A stretch of DNA of 64,000 nucleotides from CAVRRZ01 sp963723745. Lineage in GTDB: Bacteria > Actinomycetota > Actinomycetes > Mycobacteriales > Geodermatophilaceae. The DNA lies in contig CAVRRZ010000001.1 in NCBI GenBank assembly GCA_963723745.1, forward strand, positions 124,001 to 188,000, given 5' to 3'. Below are positions 26,116-34,422 of the stretch, piece by piece. Position 1 is the first letter of the stretch. Each line of letters begins with the position of its first letter. Position numbers and translations under genes: made by a program. The notes below the pieces were generated by a model that saw only the letters and a program-made list of their open reading frames with translations, ran no database searches and was not told the DNA's origin.

Positions 26116-27131
26116 CAGAGCCCCCCTTCCTCGAGTCGGGCGTCGAGCCGCGGGTAGACCCGGCGGGCGTTGCCCTCGACGATCGCCTGCTTCTGCTCGC
26201 CGGTCAGGTTCGCGGCGTCGAGGTAGGGCTACGTGTCGTCCCACTCGACGCCGGTCTCCGGGTCGGCGCCGCGGACGGCGCCGAGCATCTCGGAGGCGAA
26301 CAGGATGTTCTCGGTCGGGATCACGCTCGTGAGCAGGTCGATGCCCGGCTGGTGGTAGACGCAGGTGTCGAAGAAGACGTTCCGCAGCAGCTCGGCCGGA
26401 TCCGGCCAGCCCATGCGCATCGCCAGGCCCCGGTAACGGCCCCAGTGGTACGGGACCGCGCCGCCGCCGTGCGGGATGACCAGCCGCAGCGTCGGGAACC
26501 GGTCGAACAGGTCACCCTCGAGCAGCTGCATGAACGCCGAGGTGTCGGCGTTGAGGTAGTGCGCGCCGAGAGCGTGGAAGTTCGGGTTGCACGAGCTGGA
26601 CACGTGCACCATCGCGGGCACGTCGAGCTCGACCAGCGCCTCGTAGACCGGGAACCAGTACGGGTCGGTGAGCGGCTGCGACGTCCAGTTGCCCGCCGGA
26701 CGGGTCGGGGTTGAGGTTGGCGCCGACGAAGCCGCGCTCCCCCACGCACCGGCGCAGCTCGGCGACGACGTCGTCCAGGCTGCCGTCCGGCGTCTGCGGG
26801 AGCTGGCAGACCGCGGCGAAGTGCTGCGGGTACAGCTCGGCGACGCGGGCCACCAGGTCGTTGCTCGCCCGCGCCCAGGCGACCGCCGTGGCCGGGTCGG
26901 GCACGTGGTGCTCCATGCCCGAAGCCTGCGGCGAGAAGATCATCAGGTCGCCGCCGCGCTCGCGCAGCACGCGGAGCTGGTTGTTCTCGACGCTCTCCCG
27001 GAGCTCGTCGTCGCTGATGCTCTCCAGCTGCGGGGCGGCCGATCCGCTCTCCAGCGCGGCCAGCTGTGCCTGCCGGAAGCGCTTGAGCTGCGCCGGTTCG
27101 GTCGTGTAGTGGCCGTGGAGTCGATGATCAC
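26115..27131 (-). pseudogene. ligJ: 4-oxalomesaconate hydratase LigJ, three lesions
   Basis: Joined across frames, the product matches LigJ of the protocatechuate 4,5-cleavage pathway along its full length: 'MIFSPQASGMEHH', 'GANLNPDPSGG', 'NADTSAFMQLLEGDLFDRFP', 'VIPHGGGAVPYHWGRYRG' and 'NARRVYPRLDA'. Three defects are seen: a missing base near 27117 (breaking IIDSHGHYTT), an extra base near 26690 and an in-frame TAG at 26229-26231 where LigJ has Lys. The protein is otherwise unaltered, so these may be base-calling errors. The GTG at 27131 overlaps the ligK stop. Its role is to hydrate 4-oxalomesaconate to carboxy-hydroxy-oxoadipate. Confidence 0.82.
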
Positions 27132-27836
27132 CGGGGCGGCTCCTGCTCCACGTAGGTCAGCCCCTTGGCCTCGAGCTTCTGGCGCATGTCGTTCATGTCC
27201 AGGCCGAGCTCGCCGTTGCGGTAGCGCTCGCGGACGCCGGCCTCGCGCTGCTCGCGCGCGCGCGCGGCCTCGAGCACGTCGGCCGCCCGGTCCCGCGGGA
27301 CCACGACCACGCCGTCGTCGTCGGCCACGACCACGTCGCCGGGCTCGATCCACTGGCCGGCGCAGACGACGCCGACGTTGACGCTGCCGAGCGTCTCCTT
27401 GATGCACGCCGAAGGCGGACACGTGCCGCGACCACACCGGGAACCGCATGCGCGGTCAGGTCGGCGACGTCGCGGCAGCCGGCGTCGAGGACGACCCCGC
27501 GGACGCCGCGGGTCGCCAGCGTGGTGGCCAGCAGGTCACCGATGTAGCCCGCCTGGGACGGCGAGGTCGGCGCGACGACGAGCAGGTCGCCCTCGGTGCA
27601 CTGCTCGACGGCCACGTGGACCATCCAGTTGTCGCCCGGCGGCAGGCTGACCGTGACCGCGGTGCCGGCGACCCGCGCGCCGGCGTAGACCGGTCGCAGC
27701 GCGGGGTCGAGCAGGTGCGGTGCGGCCCTGCGCCTCGTGCACGGTCGCGACGCCGAGCTCTGCCAGCGCGTCGACGACCGTCGCGGTCGGCGCGCGCGAC
27801 GTTCGTGACGACGACGTTCCCGCGGACCGCGCTCAC
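27128..27836 (-). pseudogene. ligK: 4-carboxy-4-hydroxy-2-oxoadipate aldolase LigK (RraA-like), frameshifted
   Basis: An RraA-fold class II aldolase broken by about four one-base lesions (near 27787, 27720, 27450 and 27405). The joined product matches LigK/HMG aldolase: 'VSLPPGDNWMVHVAVEQ', 'VAPTSPSQAGYIGDLLATTL', 'VVLDAGCRDVADLT' (metal/substrate loop) and 'DVVVADDDGVVVVPR'. It cleaves carboxy-hydroxy-oxoadipate to pyruvate and oxaloacetate, the step after LigJ. It overlaps both neighbours (GTGA). The complete family sequence on both sides of every lesion suggests sequencing error or very recent loss. Confidence 0.8.
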
Positions 27837-28963
27837 TTGGCGTCCTCCAGGTCCCAGGGCAGCAGCGAGATGTGGATGGCGTCCTCGCCGGTCTCGCCGG
27901 CCAGGGTGCGGATCGCGTGGTCGACGTCCTCGAGGGCCGAAGCGGTGCGTGGCCAGCCGCTCCAGCGGGAAGCGGCCCGAGGCCAGCTGCTCCAGGGCCA
28001 GCTCGCACGGAGCGGTAGCTGTGCCCGCGGGCGCTGCCCAGCGTGATGCACTTCTCGGTCATCTTCTTCAGCGGGAAGTCGGGGAACGCGGCCACCTCGC
28101 CCTGGGTGACCATGATCCCTTCGCGGCGCTTGAGCGCGTCGATGCCGAGCAGCACCGGCGCGGTGCCCGCGCCGGAGGTGCAGTCGAGGACGACGTCGAC
28201 GCCCTTGCCGCCGGTCAGCTCCATGACCGCTGGCCAGCGCGTCCTCGCTTCTGGACGTCGATGACCGCGTCGGCGCCGAGGTCGCGCGCGAGCTGCAGCC
28301 GGGTCGCGTCACGGGTCGTCCCGGTGACGATGATCAGCGAGGCGCCGGCCTGCTTGGAGGCGACGACCTGGGACAGGCCCTGCTGGCCGGGGCCCTGGAT
28401 GAGCACGGTGCTCGCGTAGCCGACCTTGCCGGCGTTGAGCGCCCACTCGATGCCGTTGGACAGCGGGGTGACCAGGCCGGCCAGTTCGGCGGAGACGCCG
28501 TCGGGCACCTTGTGGGTCACCGCGTTCCACGGGCAGGTACATGTACTGGGAGAAGCCGCCCCAGAGTCGACCGGGGTTGTTCGAGGACGTGTAGCCGTAG
28601 CGGCGGGCGTCGGGGTTGGTGCGCCAGTCGGTGATCTCGCAGTGCCGGTACTCGCCGAGCGCGGCACCACTCGCAGTGCATGCAGCCGACGTAGTGCTCG
28701 ACGAAGATCCGGTCGCCCTCGTTCAGGCCGTGGATCTTCGACCACTTCTCGCCGGCCTTGGCGACGATGCCGACGTTCTCGTGGCCCATGATCACCGGCT
28801 CGTCGATCGTGGGCTTGCGGTACAGCTTCACGTCGGTGCCGCAGATGCCGGCGACCTCGATCTTGAGCAGCGCGGCGTCGTCCGCGATCTCGGGCATCGG
28901 GAACTCGCGCATCTCGGTCTTGCCCGGCCCCGTGCGGACCGCCGCCAGTACCTGCTCAGCCAT
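27833..28963 (-). pseudogene. zinc-dependent alcohol dehydrogenase (MDR), frameshifted
   Basis: A gene of about 375 codons for a medium-chain dehydrogenase with catalytic-zinc motifs 'AGICGTDVKL' and 'GHENVG', structural-zinc lobe 'CMHCEWC' and cofactor loop 'GPGQQGLSQ'. About six one-base lesions occur (near 28670, 28530, 28245, 28218, 28007 and 27943), yet the C-terminal 'EDAIHISLLPWDLEDAK' is kept. It is the first gene of the ligK-ligJ operon, with a GGAGG ribosome site before the ATG at 28963. It may oxidise a dihydrodiol or the ring-cleavage semialdehyde, since no LigC or dihydrodiol dehydrogenase is recognised. Confidence 0.78.
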
Positions 28964-29009
28964 GACATCTCCTCCGTCGTGTGTCGTGCAGCACCCTAAT
29001 CGACGGTCT

Positions 29010-29025
29010 GAAGGTCTGACCAATG
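29010..29025. promoter_or_regulatory. FadR/PdhR-type operator (site 3)
   Basis: GAAGGTCTGACCAATG has core GGTCTGACC and sits in the 82-base divergent region between the dehydrogenase (28963, minus) and the decarboxylase-like gene (29046, plus), so it could control both operons. GGTCTGAAGGTCTGACC also makes a short direct repeat. Confidence 0.55.
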
Positions 29026-29045
29026 CCGTGCTAGCGTCCGGCCGC

Positions 29046-29996
29046 ATGGCCGACCTGCAACTGCGCACCGTCACCCGAACCCAGGGCAACAACGCCGCGC
29101 TCAAGGACGGGACCATCGCTCCGGAAGGCTTCCCTTCGACTTCGAGGAGATCCCGGTCCTCGTCAAGGGCTTCCGCCGCATGGTCCGCGACCTCGAGTTC
29201 GACGTCTGCGAGATGGCCCTGACGACCTACCTCGCCGCCAAGGCGCACGGCGTGCGCGTTCACCGCCGTCCCGGCGTTCCTGGTCCGCGGGTTCCACCAC
29301 AACGCGATCACGATCGACACCCGGCACGGCATCACCTCGCCCAAGGACCTCGAGGGCAAGAAGGTCGGCGTCAACCGGGGCTACACCGTCACCACCGGCG
29401 TCTGGGCGCGGTCGATCCTCGCCGACGAGCACGGCGTCGATCTCGACTCGATCACCTGGGTGCTCTCCGGCGACGAGCACGTCGCCGAGTACCGGCCGCC
29501 GTCGAACGTCGTCCCGGCGCCGGCGGGCCGGACGCTGGACGAGATGCTCGCCAGCGGCGAGCTGGCCGCCGTCGTCGGTGTGGACGTCGACTCCCCCGAC
29601 GCACGGCCGCTGATCGCCGACCCGGACGAGGCCGCGTACGCGTCCCTCCAGCAGCGCGGGCTGTGGCCGATCAACCACCTGGTGGTCGTCCGCGACGACC
29701 TGCTCGCCGAGCACCCCGACCTGGGCGTGCAGGTCTTCGACGCCTTCGCCCGGTCCAAGCAGCGCTACGTCGAGCAGCTGCGCGCCGGCACGCTGCCCGA
29801 GCTCACGAAGACCGACCGCATGCACCAGCGCGTCATGGAGATCACCGGCTGGGACGACCCGCTGCCCTACGGCATCGAGCCCAACCGCCGCGTGCTCGAG
29901 GAGCTGATCCGCTCCGCCGTCGACCAGAAGATCCTCGACCGGGCGCCGGACCTCGAGAAGATGTTCGCCCCCGGCACCCGCGACATCACCGCCTGA
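29046..29996 (+). pseudogene. 4,5-dihydroxyphthalate decarboxylase-like protein 2, two frameshifts
   Basis: A gene of about 316 codons, paralogous to 25126-26115. The family regions 'FRRMVRDLEFDVCEMALTTY' and 'FHHNAITID' are clear. A missing base near 29128 and an extra base near 29258 break the frame; the rest to the TGA at 29994-29996 is open. No signal peptide is present. The start at 29046 is directly downstream of the divergent operator. It may be a second decarboxylase with another substrate, followed 14 bases later by the rpiB-like gene. Confidence 0.75.
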
Positions 29997-30010
29997 GGAG
30001 GCCACCACCC

Positions 30011-30472
30011 GTGCGCATCGCCATCGCCGCCGACCACAACGGCGTCGCCATGAAGAGCCGGCTCCTCGACGTCCTGCGGGCCGCGGGGCACGAGGTGGAC
30101 GACCGGGGCTCGCACGACCACGAGCTGCAGGTGGACTACCCGCCGCTGTGCGAGGACATCTGCCGCCGGGTCGTCGACGGCCGGGCCGACCGCGCGATCA
30201 TGATCGGCGGCAGCGGGCAGGGCGAGGTGATCGCCTGCAACAAGATCAAGGGCATCCGCGCCGGCCTGTGTCCCGACGTCTGGCACGCCGAGATCTCCCG
30301 CGGCAACAACGACGCCAACGTGCTGATCCTGGGCGCCAAGGTGATCGACGCCGAGCGCGCCGAGCAGGTGCTCGACGCCTGGCTGACCACGCCGTTCAAG
30401 GGCGACGTGCACGCCCGCCGGGTCGAGATGATCACCGCCCTCGAGCGCGGCGACACCCTGCTGGGCGACTGA
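30011..30472 (+). CDS. rpiB: RpiB/LacA-family sugar-phosphate isomerase
   Basis: A 153-residue RpiB-type isomerase with 'AADHNG' at the N-terminus, 'GGSGQGEVIACNK' (general base expected at the Glu, as in actinobacterial RpiB) and 'RGNNDANVL'. RpiB normally interconverts ribose- and ribulose-5-phosphate. Here it follows a decarboxylase-like gene and faces benE, far from pentose genes, so a changed substrate is possible. GTG start with an upstream GAGGAGG ribosome site. Confidence 0.8.
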   Translation: MRIAIAADHNGVAMKSRLLDVLRAAGHEVDDRGSHDHELQVDYPPLCEDICRRVVDGRADRAIMIGGSGQGEVIACNKIKGIRAGLCPDVWHAEISRGNNDANVLILGAKVIDAERAEQVLDAWLTTPFKGDVHARRVEMITALERGDTLLGD

Positions 30473-30502
30473 GTCGATCCGGTCACCTGATCGGGCAGGG
30501 GG

Positions 30503-30530
30503 CCTGGCTCGCGCTCGACGCTGAGCCAGG
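30503..30530. terminator. bidirectional hairpin between rpiB and benE
   Basis: CCTGGCTC (30503-30510) pairs with GAGCCAGG (30523-30530); weaker G/C pairing extends the stem outward. It lies between convergent stops at 30472 and 30545. Confidence 0.65.
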
Positions 30531-30544
30531 ACCCCGCCCGGCGT

Positions 30545-31843
30545 CTAGGCGGAACCGCCGTCGGCTGCCTCCGCGCGTGCCGCGCGGAAGTCCTTCGGCT
30601 CGAGGACGAGGGAGGCGAGCACGCCGCCCACCAGGGCCCAGAAGGGCGCGGAGATGTTGAGGACGGTCACCCCGCTCATGGCGATGACCAGGGCGAACAG
30701 TGCTCCGAACTGGTATCGGCTGCCGCCGAACGCGCCCCGGAAGGCCGCGAGCAGCACGCCCAGCATCGCCAGCCCGGCCAGGGACGCGATGAGTTCGCCC
30801 GGCAGGGCGGAGACCACCGCCACGGCCGCCCCCGCGAGGATGCCGAACGCCGCGAACAGCACACCGTTCACCACCGTCGCGGCGTAGCGGCCCTCCCTAT
30901 CGGGGCCGGCCTGCTCGGAGGCGCAGATGGCCGTCATGGGGCCGGCGATGTTCGCGTTGTGCCCACCGAACATCGGCGCCAGCAGCCCGCCGATGCCACT
31001 GATGATCGTCATCACGTTGAACGGCGGGCGGTACCGCTCGGCCATCAGCACACCCATCGCCTGCGCGTTCTCGGCGCCGACCACGAGCAGCGCGAGCGGG
31101 ATGCCCACGGCCAGGACCGCGCCGAGGTCGAAGGCCGGGGTGACCAGCTGCGGGCTGGTGATGCCCAGGCCACCCTCGACGGAGCCGAAGCCGCCGGTGA
31201 GGGCCGCCGCGATCGAACCGAGGACGAGTGCGCCCACCACGCCCGGGACGGACCGCAGGAAGCGCGTCAGCAGCAGGAAGCCCACGACCGCCGCTCCCAC
31301 GATCAGCGGGGCGGTCGTGCCGGCGATGACCACGCCCGTGCCGAAGCGGATGAGCGCACCCGCGATCATCGCCATGATGATCGGGAACGGAAGCCAGGCC
31401 GCGACCTTGCGCACGAGACCGCTGACGCCCAGCAGGAGCACCAGGAGACCGGCCGCGAGATAGGCGCCGACCATCTCGGCGAAGGTGAAGTCCTGCAGCG
31501 CCCCCGCCACCAGGACTGCCCCGGGGATGCTCCAGGCACCGGTGATCGGCATCTTGTAGTACAGGGCGAGCACGAGCGAGATCAGCCCGCCGAACACGTA
31601 GATCCCGAAGATCCACGAGGCGGTCTGCGCGGCGGAGAGTCCGGCCTCGTTCGCCCCGTTGATGATGATCAACGCCGGGCCGGTGCAGCCGAAGACGGCC
31701 GCCACCAACCCTGCCCCCACCGTCGCCACGTTGAGATGCCGGGGGAGGTCGCGCAGGCCGGAGGCGAAGCCTGGTCCGCGCTCCAGGAGCCCGTGCTCGA
31801 CGGGAGCGAGGTCGCTCCCCTGCGGTGTTCGGTCGCCGCTCAT
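30545..31843 (-). CDS. benE: BenE-family benzoate/proton symporter
   Basis: A 432-residue membrane protein of the BenE family with about 12 helices. 'VFGCTGPALIIINGANEAGL' and 'ITGAWSIPGAVLVAGAL' are typical. It imports benzoate or a related aromatic acid with a proton. Its ATG overlaps the stop of the acyl-CoA ligase gene (ATGA), so uptake and CoA activation of one aromatic acid are coupled. Confidence 0.85.
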   Translation of the reverse strand: MSGDRTPQGSDLAPVEHGLLERGPGFASGLRDLPRHLNVATVGAGLVAAVFGCTGPALIIINGANEAGLSAAQTASWIFGIYVFGGLISLVLALYYKMPITGAWSIPGAVLVAGALQDFTFAEMVGAYLAAGLLVLLLGVSGLVRKVAAWLPFPIIMAMIAGALIRFGTGVVIAGTTAPLIVGAAVVGFLLLTRFLRSVPGVVGALVLGSIAAALTGGFGSVEGGLGITSPQLVTPAFDLGAVLAVGIPLALLVVGAENAQAMGVLMAERYRPPFNVMTIISGIGGLLAPMFGGHNANIAGPMTAICASEQAGPDREGRYAATVVNGVLFAAFGILAGAAVAVVSALPGELIASLAGLAMLGVLLAAFRGAFGGSRYQFGALFALVIAMSGVTVLNISAPFWALVGGVLASLVLEPKDFRAARAEAADGGSA

Positions 31844-33432
31844 CGGGACGGGCCGTCCGTGCTCTCGGTACCAGGGATGGGCGGAGATCCCGGCGCGGAC
31901 TCGTAGTCGCCCGCGACGAGCTTGCGCCGCAGGATCTTGCCGACGGGGCTCTTGGGGATCTCCGCGACGACCACGACGTTCTTGGGGCGCTTGTAGGGCG
32001 ACAGCCCGGAGGCGTCACGAGCCCAGGCGCGGATCCGGCCGGCGACGACGTCCGGCGCCTCGGACGTCGACGCAGGCACGACGAACGCGGTGACCGCCTG
32101 ACCCCACTTCTCGTCGGGCAGGCCCACCACGGCCACCTCGGCGACGTCGACACAGCGCGCCAGCAGGTCCTCGACCTCGACGGGGTGCACGTTCTCGCCA
32201 CCGGTGATGATCATGTCGTCCACGCGGCCGATGACCCACAGGTCGCCGTCCTCGTCGACCTGCCCGAGGTCCCCGGTGTGGTACCACCCGTCGCGAAGCC
32301 CCCGCTCGTCGGCATCGGGGCGGTTCCAGTAGCCGGCGAAGGCCTCGTCGGAGGCGAGGGACGCCACGATCTCCCCGGGCTCGCCCGCAGGGAGCGCGTC
32401 GTGCGAGGCACCCTCGTCGGTGCTGACGACGCGCAGCCTCGAGAAGACCCCCGGCCGCCCGGCGCTGCCGGGCTTGCCGGCGGCGTTCGCCTCGATCGAG
32501 AACGTGTAGACCTCACTGGACCCGTAGTGGTTGACGAAGACGTCGGGCCGCAGGTCTGCGACCAGCCGCTCGGTCAAGGTCGAGGTCATCGGTGCGCCGG
32601 CGTAACCGATCTTCCGGACCGTTCCGGCGGCCTGCGGCAGCCGACCGGTCTGCGCGAGCGCCCAGAAGGCGGTGGGCACGAGATAGAGGCTGGTCACCCG
32701 CTCGCCCTCGATGAGCTCCAGGGCCCGGTCCACGTCGAAGGCGGGCAGTTCCACGAAGGTCCCACCGACGATCACCATGGACAGCAGGGAACGCAGCCCC
32801 ATCGTGTGGTACATCGGCATCGCCCCGAGAGTGACCTCGCCGGTGGCGTACTGGCACTGGATCACGTGCGCCACGGACGCCGCGACCTCGTTGCGCTGGG
32901 TCCTGGGTACGCCCTTGGGCCGGCCCGTCGTCCCGGACGTGTACAGCATCACGCTCGGGTGGGAGTCGGTGACCTCGACCTCGACGGGTGCATCGGGCTG
33001 CCGGCTCACGAGCGCCTCGAAGTCCTCGGCGCCGTCCGGGACGAGCGCCCCTGCGTGGAGCACGGTCGGCGAGACGCCCGCCTTCTGGAGGGCGTGCACC
33101 GCCACGTCCTCCGCGGCATCGTCGGTCACGACGACGGCGGGATCGGAATCGTCGAGGCAGTAGGCCAGCTCCGCCGTCCCGAGCCGGACGTTGAGGGGAG
33201 TCGACATGATCCCGAGCTTCTGGAGCGCGAGATGCGTCGAGGCCATGACCTCGGAGTTGGACAGGAACATCGCCACCCGATGGCCGGGGCGAGCGCCCGC
33301 GGCCTGCAGCGCATGAGCGATCCGATTCGTGCGTCGATCCCACTCGCGGTACGTCATCCGGCGCGTGCCCGCGATCCCGATCCGGTCGGGGAACCGCTCC
33401 GCCGCCCACGTCAATGCCTGACCGACCTGCAT
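31840..33432 (-). CDS. AMP-forming acyl-CoA ligase (benzoate/chlorobenzoate-CoA ligase-like)
   Basis: A 530-residue ANL-family ligase. The P-loop is 'YTSGTTGRPKG'. Further motifs are 'YGSSEVY' (A5), 'YHTGDLG' (A7), 'GRVDDMIITGGENVHPVEVE' (A8) and the catalytic Lys in 'GKILRRKL' (A10). It adenylates a carboxylate and transfers it to CoA. Coupling to benE suggests an aromatic acid. The ATG at 33432 has a GGAGG-rich leader. The upstream region holds two palindromes, likely targets of the adjacent PadR protein. Confidence 0.85.
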   Translation of the reverse strand: MQVGQALTWAAERFPDRIGIAGTRRMTYREWDRRTNRIAHALQAAGARPGHRVAMFLSNSEVMASTHLALQKLGIMSTPLNVRLGTAELAYCLDDSDPAVVVTDDAAEDVAVHALQKAGVSPTVLHAGALVPDGAEDFEALVSRQPDAPVEVEVTDSHPSVMLYTSGTTGRPKGVPRTQRNEVAASVAHVIQCQYATGEVTLGAMPMYHTMGLRSLLSMVIVGGTFVELPAFDVDRALELIEGERVTSLYLVPTAFWALAQTGRLPQAAGTVRKIGYAGAPMTSTLTERLVADLRPDVFVNHYGSSEVYTFSIEANAAGKPGSAGRPGVFSRLRVVSTDEGASHDALPAGEPGEIVASLASDEAFAGYWNRPDADERGLRDGWYHTGDLGQVDEDGDLWVIGRVDDMIITGGENVHPVEVEDLLARCVDVAEVAVVGLPDEKWGQAVTAFVVPASTSEAPDVVAGRIRAWARDASGLSPYKRPKNVVVVAEIPKSPVGKILRRKLVAGDYESAPGSPPIPGTESTDGPSR

Positions 33433-33533
33433 TCCGCCCCCTCCGGCGACCCGCGACGCGCACATGGCCCCGACGGCGCCGACCGGCGGTCGCCGACCGC
33501 CCGATGCGTGGCGGGGCCGCTGGTTTGTGCTGG

Positions 33534-33583
33534 CCATACGGTTTTGTCTGGATGGTCCACAATGGACGATCACGACCGTATGG
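33534..33583. promoter_or_regulatory. paired inverted repeats before the ligase-benE operon
   Basis: Outer arms CCATACGGT (33534-33542) and ACCGTATGG (33575-33583) flank an inner dyad GTCCA-CAA-TGGAC (33555-33567). The ACCATA/TATGGT half sites recur at 34293-34317 before the PadR gene. A PadR target is the simplest reading. Confidence 0.5.
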
Positions 33584-33691
33584 TGTGGCCGCCGTCACGT
33601 CAAGAGCACGAGGAGCCGGGGTCGGCGACCTGCCAGCGAGGGACCCGCGGACCTGCGACCGGGATCGTGCAGCGGGGGCAGGAGTGCCGAG

Positions 33692-34285
33692 CTAGGAAGC
33701 CTCCGCCTCGTCGTCGGCCGAGTCGGTCGCCCGCCGATCGTCGTCCGAGGCGGGCCAGCCCTCGTCGCGCAGGGCGGTCCAGAAGTGGAGCGCCGCCCGC
33801 TCGATCTCCAAGCCCAGTCGGAGCGTGACCAACCGCGAGGCCACGCTCGCGAGGCCGCCGTACCGCTCCTGCATGGACTCGTAGACGCGGATGCGCTGCT
33901 CGTGCTGGTCGATCTGCTCCCGAGCCAGCCGGGCGACGTCGGTCGGCTCCCCCAGCTCGCTGAAGAAGAGCTTCAGCTCGGCCACGTCCCGCAACTGGAA
34001 GTGCTCGTTGGTCGGCGCCGCGAGCCATGCCCGCACCTCGCGCAACCCCTCCTCGGTGATCGAGTACGTGCGGCGCCGTCGGCCGTCGGGCTCACTGGCA
34101 GCCGCCAGCAGCCCGAGCCCCTCCAGGCGCTGCGGCTCCGAGTACAGGCCGGCGTGCGGAAAGGGCCAGAAGTACCCGATGGACCGCTGGATGGCGCGCT
34201 TGAGGTCGTAGGAGGTGGAGGGGCCGCGGAGCGCGATCATCCCGAGGACCACGTACGACGTGGGTGACAGACGCTCACTCGGCAT
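33692..34285 (-). CDS. PadR-family transcriptional regulator
   Basis: A 197-residue PadR regulator. The winged helix is at residues 8-85 ('SYVVLGMIALRGPSTSYDLK', 'TYSITEEGLREVRAWL') and a C-terminal helical dimer domain follows. PadR proteins usually repress phenolic-acid genes until the phenolic binds. It is divergent from the molybdenum hydroxylase operon and upstream of the ligase-benE operon, so both may be targets. The ATG at 34285 is chosen because the ATG at 34303 would put the palindrome inside the gene. Confidence 0.8.
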   Translation of the reverse strand: MPSERLSPTSYVVLGMIALRGPSTSYDLKRAIQRSIGYFWPFPHAGLYSEPQRLEGLGLLAAASEPDGRRRRTYSITEEGLREVRAWLAAPTNEHFQLRDVAELKLFFSELGEPTDVARLAREQIDQHEQRIRVYESMQERYGGLASVASRLVTLRLGLEIERAALHFWTALRDEGWPASDDDRRATDSADDEAEAS

Positions 34286-34292
34286 GATTGGC

Positions 34293-34317
34293 ACCATAAC
34301 CATCCGTGCTATATGGT
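34293..34317. promoter_or_regulatory. ACCATA/TATGGT dyad between PadR and hydroxylase operon
   Basis: ACCATA (34293-34298) and TATGGT (34312-34317) lie in the divergent region and share half sites with 33534-33583. Possible PadR autoregulatory operator. Confidence 0.4.
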
Positions 34318-34422
34318 CTGTTTTGGATCATATCGAACGATCCGCTGCTCGTCGACGGCCGCATGCGTCCCGACCACAGCGCCGGGCACAGGGCAGTCCC
34401 CGACCCCAGCCCGGAGGTAGCC

